In this document: piece after piece, positions 5,540-7,429 of the stretch
How the letters are laid out: each line of letters opens with the position of its first letter
Position numbering within the stretch: the first letter of the stretch is position 1
From: Bacteroidota bacterium
GTDB taxonomy: Bacteria > Bacteroidota > Bacteroidia > Bacteroidales > Prolixibacteraceae
Length of the DNA stretch: 7,429 nt
Assembly: GCA_013203755.1 (NCBI GenBank)
Contig: JABMPI010000397.1
Location: 1 to 7,429, forward strand
Direction of reading: 5' to 3'
Notes under the pieces: generated by a model
What the model was told of the DNA's origin: nothing
The model's database searches: none
What the model saw: the letters and a program-made list of their open reading frames with translations, nothing else
Made by a program: the position numbers and the translations under genes

Positions 5540-6715
5540 ATGGAGAATACCGAAGTACAACTCAAATCTGGCATTTTAAGTTTAACTCCTAAAAATGGCG
5601 AGCTCGGATTTACTAACGCAAAACATTTACTTAACCGGTGTTTATTTGGTGCCAGAAAATCGGAAATTGAATTTATTCAAAATAAAACTGCAGAAGAGGC
5701 CATAGATTATCTTTTACTGGAACCTATTGGAGAACTTCCGCCTCCGTTGGGAATAAAAAAAAGTGATGAAGAAACTCCTGTTAGTGAAACCTGGGTTAAC
5801 ACCAAATACAATAGTAAATATTCAAGTGAGCGGAAGTACAGTTATAACAATTGGTGGATTCGTAGATTATTAGATCAAGACATTTCGTTAAAAGAAAAAA
5901 TGGTTCTGTTTTGGCACAACCATTTTGTTATTGAAGATGACGTTGTTAGCAATACAAATTTCAACTATCGTTACAATAAGTTACTTTATAACCAGGCATT
6001 TGGAAATTTTAAAACACTTGCAGAGGAAATGACTGTTAATGTTGGCATGTTAAAATATTTGGATGGGGATGATAACAAAACCGGAGCCGCCAATGAAAAT
6101 TATGCAAGAGAACTTTTCGAACTTTTCACCATTGGGAAAGGCCCACTAATTGAGGAAGGAAATTATACAAATTATACTGAACATGATATTCGCGAGGCCG
6201 CAAAAATACTAACAGGCTGGAGAACAAATAGCGATACAGACACTACCTACTTTACTCCATCGAGACACGATGAAAGCGACAAAGTTTTCTCTGATATTTA
6301 CAATAATTTCACCATCTCAAACGAAGGAAAAAATGAATACAAGTCGCTTATTCAAATTATTTTCCTTCAAAAAGAAACTGCCCGACATCTTGTTCGAAAA
6401 CTTTATCGCTGGTTTGTATATTACCGAATTGACGAAAATATTGAAATAAATATTATTGAACCACTTGCAACTCTTTTTGTAGACAATAATTTTGAACTTA
6501 AACCACTATTAAAGGCACTTTTAGGCAGCGAGCATTTTTTTGAGGAGAACTATCAAGGTTCAATGAATATTAAATATATTTCCCAATCATTTCTATTAGT
6601 TCATCTTTCTTTATTGGTTTCGAGATATAATCATCACAACCTACCTCAAGTGCTTTTTCGCGATCTCCTGCAATTGCATAAGCCGTTTGAGCAATTATTG
6701 GTAGGTTTGGGTTGA
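5540..6715 (+). CDS. DUF1800 protein, C-terminally truncated and fused to antisense sequence
   Basis: Residues about 24-342 match the DUF1800 family: a GFTNAKHLLNRCLFGA start (23-38), NNWWIRRLL (103-111), KEKMVLFWHNHFV (118-130), the NENYARELFELFTIG signature (185-199), REAAKILTGW (218-227), ARHLVRKLYRWFV (281-293) and LKALLGSEHFFEE (324-336). Members are usually about 450 residues or more, and in Bacteroidota are typically followed by a DUF1501 gene; their function is not established. Here the family match stops near M342 (codon at 6563), just where an 'IKSP'-type segment would be expected. Residues 343-391 are read from the antisense of the kinase receiver domain and resemble nothing in DUF1800, so the real protein is broken at about 6565. 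No signal peptide is visible. An in-frame stop (5528-5530) just upstream supports the start at 5540, set in the A-rich context usual for this phylum. Confidence 0.85.
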   Translation: MENTEVQLKSGILSLTPKNGELGFTNAKHLLNRCLFGARKSEIEFIQNKTAEEAIDYLLLEPIGELPPPLGIKKSDEETPVSETWVNTKYNSKYSSERKYSYNNWWIRRLLDQDISLKEKMVLFWHNHFVIEDDVVSNTNFNYRYNKLLYNQAFGNFKTLAEEMTVNVGMLKYLDGDDNKTGAANENYARELFELFTIGKGPLIEEGNYTNYTEHDIREAAKILTGWRTNSDTDTTYFTPSRHDESDKVFSDIYNNFTISNEGKNEYKSLIQIIFLQKETARHLVRKLYRWFVYYRIDENIEINIIEPLATLFVDNNFELKPLLKALLGSEHFFEENYQGSMNIKYISQSFLLVHLSLLVSRYNHHNLPQVLFRDLLQLHKPFEQLLVGLG

Positions 6716-7429
6716 ATGTTTTTATTTCTATAGTAGCCTCGTAACCATTCAATACCGGCATATTAATATCCATGAGTACCAAATTAATATTGGTGTTTTC
6801 TTTACACGCACGAATTGCTTCTTCCCCATTTCCAACCCAAATACAGTTAGTTTTTAATCTTAAAAGTACAACCTCTATAAACTTATAACTCGCCTCGTCA
6901 TCCTCAACAATCAAAACCGTTTTTGTTTTTATATCGTTTTTCGTTCCGATCTCTTTAGAAACGGGTTGGTCAAAATTTTTCGGTTTCTCAACAGGTATAG
7001 TAAAATAGAACACACTTCCTTTTCCTACTTCCGATTCGAGCCATATTCTGCCACCTAAAAGCTCGGTCAAACGTTTGGCAACGCATAAACCGATTCCTGT
7101 TCCACCATATATTCTTGTATTTGTATCATCTGCTTGCCTGAAAAGGTCAAAAATAAGGTTTTTCTTGTCACTGGTGATGCCAATTCCGGTGTCTTTCACA
7201 TAAAATTTCAAAAACAGATTGTTCTGCTCAGCAACAACCTCGTAGCCATAATGAATAAACCCTTTATGTGTGAATTTAATGGCGTTTTTCAATAAATTTA
7301 TTAGTATTTGTTTCAGTTTGTTTACATCTGTGCTGATAATAATATTCTCCTCTTCTGTGGAAAGCATTAGGTTTAACTCAATATTTTCCTTATTATCTCT
7401 TTGCTGTTGGGCTTCGATGACAGTATAAA
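6570..7429 (-). CDS. Hybrid sensor histidine kinase, C-terminal part (HATPase + receiver), 5'-partial
   Basis: The frame stays open to the right edge upstream of the Met codon at 7367-7365 (codons read YTVIEAQQQ...NIELNL), so the N-terminal sensor and His-containing DHp regions lie outside the window. Numbering from that Met, the ATP-binding domain spans about 1-128: N-box DVNKLKQILINLLKNAIKFT (14-33), G1 VKDTGIGI (57-64), F-box IFDLFRQAD (72-80) and G2 GGTGIGL (88-94). A linker leads to a receiver domain (148-265) with acidic pocket E155-D156-D157, phospho-acceptor D200 in LMDINMP, T228, and K250 in SKPI. All key residues are present, so the visible part looks functional. The C-terminus (MIGKYI then stop) is a natural receiver end. 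Being a hybrid kinase, it would pass phosphate to its own receiver and probably on to another protein. The DUF1800 frame overlaps its last 146 bases on the other strand. Confidence 0.92.
   Translation of the reverse strand, partial: YTVIEAQQQRDNKENIELNLMLSTEEENIIISTDVNKLKQILINLLKNAIKFTHKGFIHYGYEVVAEQNNLFLKFYVKDTGIGITSDKKNLIFDLFRQADDTNTRIYGGTGIGLCVAKRLTELLGGRIWLESEVGKGSVFYFTIPVEKPKNFDQPVSKEIGTKNDIKTKTVLIVEDDEASYKFIEVVLLRLKTNCIWVGNGEEAIRACKENTNINLVLMDINMPVLNGYEATIEIKTFNPNLPIIAQTAYAIAGDREKALEVGCDDYISKPIKKDELIEMIGKYI

Noticed and set aside
6566..6715. Residues 343-391 of the DUF1800 frame as a genuine new C-terminal domain
   Set aside because: This stretch is the antisense of a fully intact receiver domain and shows no similarity to DUF1800, so it is read-through rather than an evolved fusion.

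Overview
The window is AT-rich DNA from a member of the Bacteroidota, probably a marine or environmental lineage such as the Marinilabiliales/Prolixibacteraceae type (the phylum is well supported, the family is a guess). The support is two proteins with C-terminal type IX secretion (Por) sorting domains, a WbqC-family protein, a PorT-like outer-membrane barrel, A-rich start contexts without Shine-Dalgarno sequences, and -7 promoter elements resembling TAnnTTTG.

Positions 1-3415 hold four same-strand, closely spaced genes that could be one transcription unit: the 3' part of a secreted discoidin (F5/8 type C) protein with a T9SS domain, a secreted CotH-type kinase with its own T9SS domain, a small four-CxxC zinc-ribbon protein, and a WbqC-family protein. 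The gaps are 31, 12 and 33 bases. The first two proteins are predicted to be exported and either anchored on or released from the cell surface. The next two are predicted to be cytoplasmic.

Positions 3416-4650 hold a separately promoted, exported ThuA-domain protein closed by a good intrinsic terminator, then a 94-residue two-helix membrane protein of the transporter-suffix type. A second hairpin at 4617-4644 lies between this gene and the convergent minus-strand gene for a PorT-like outer-membrane barrel (4668-5249). The ThuA and barrel genes share an identical 12-base promoter-like element preceded by the same T-rich octamer.

Positions 5250-7429 hold a 290-base AT-rich divergent intergenic region, a DUF1800 gene, and the 3' part of a minus-strand hybrid histidine kinase with HATPase and receiver domains. 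The most notable anomaly is here. The DUF1800 protein matches its family only up to about residue 342 (position 6565). Everything after that is the antisense of the kinase receiver domain, whose own stop codon lies 5 bases further on. The DUF1800 C-terminus and its usual downstream partner gene are missing, so 6563-6576 marks either a genomic rearrangement or an assembly chimera.

No RNA genes, CRISPR arrays or insertion sequences were seen. Most of the window is ordinary Bacteroidota gene content, and no clearly new multi-gene system is evident.
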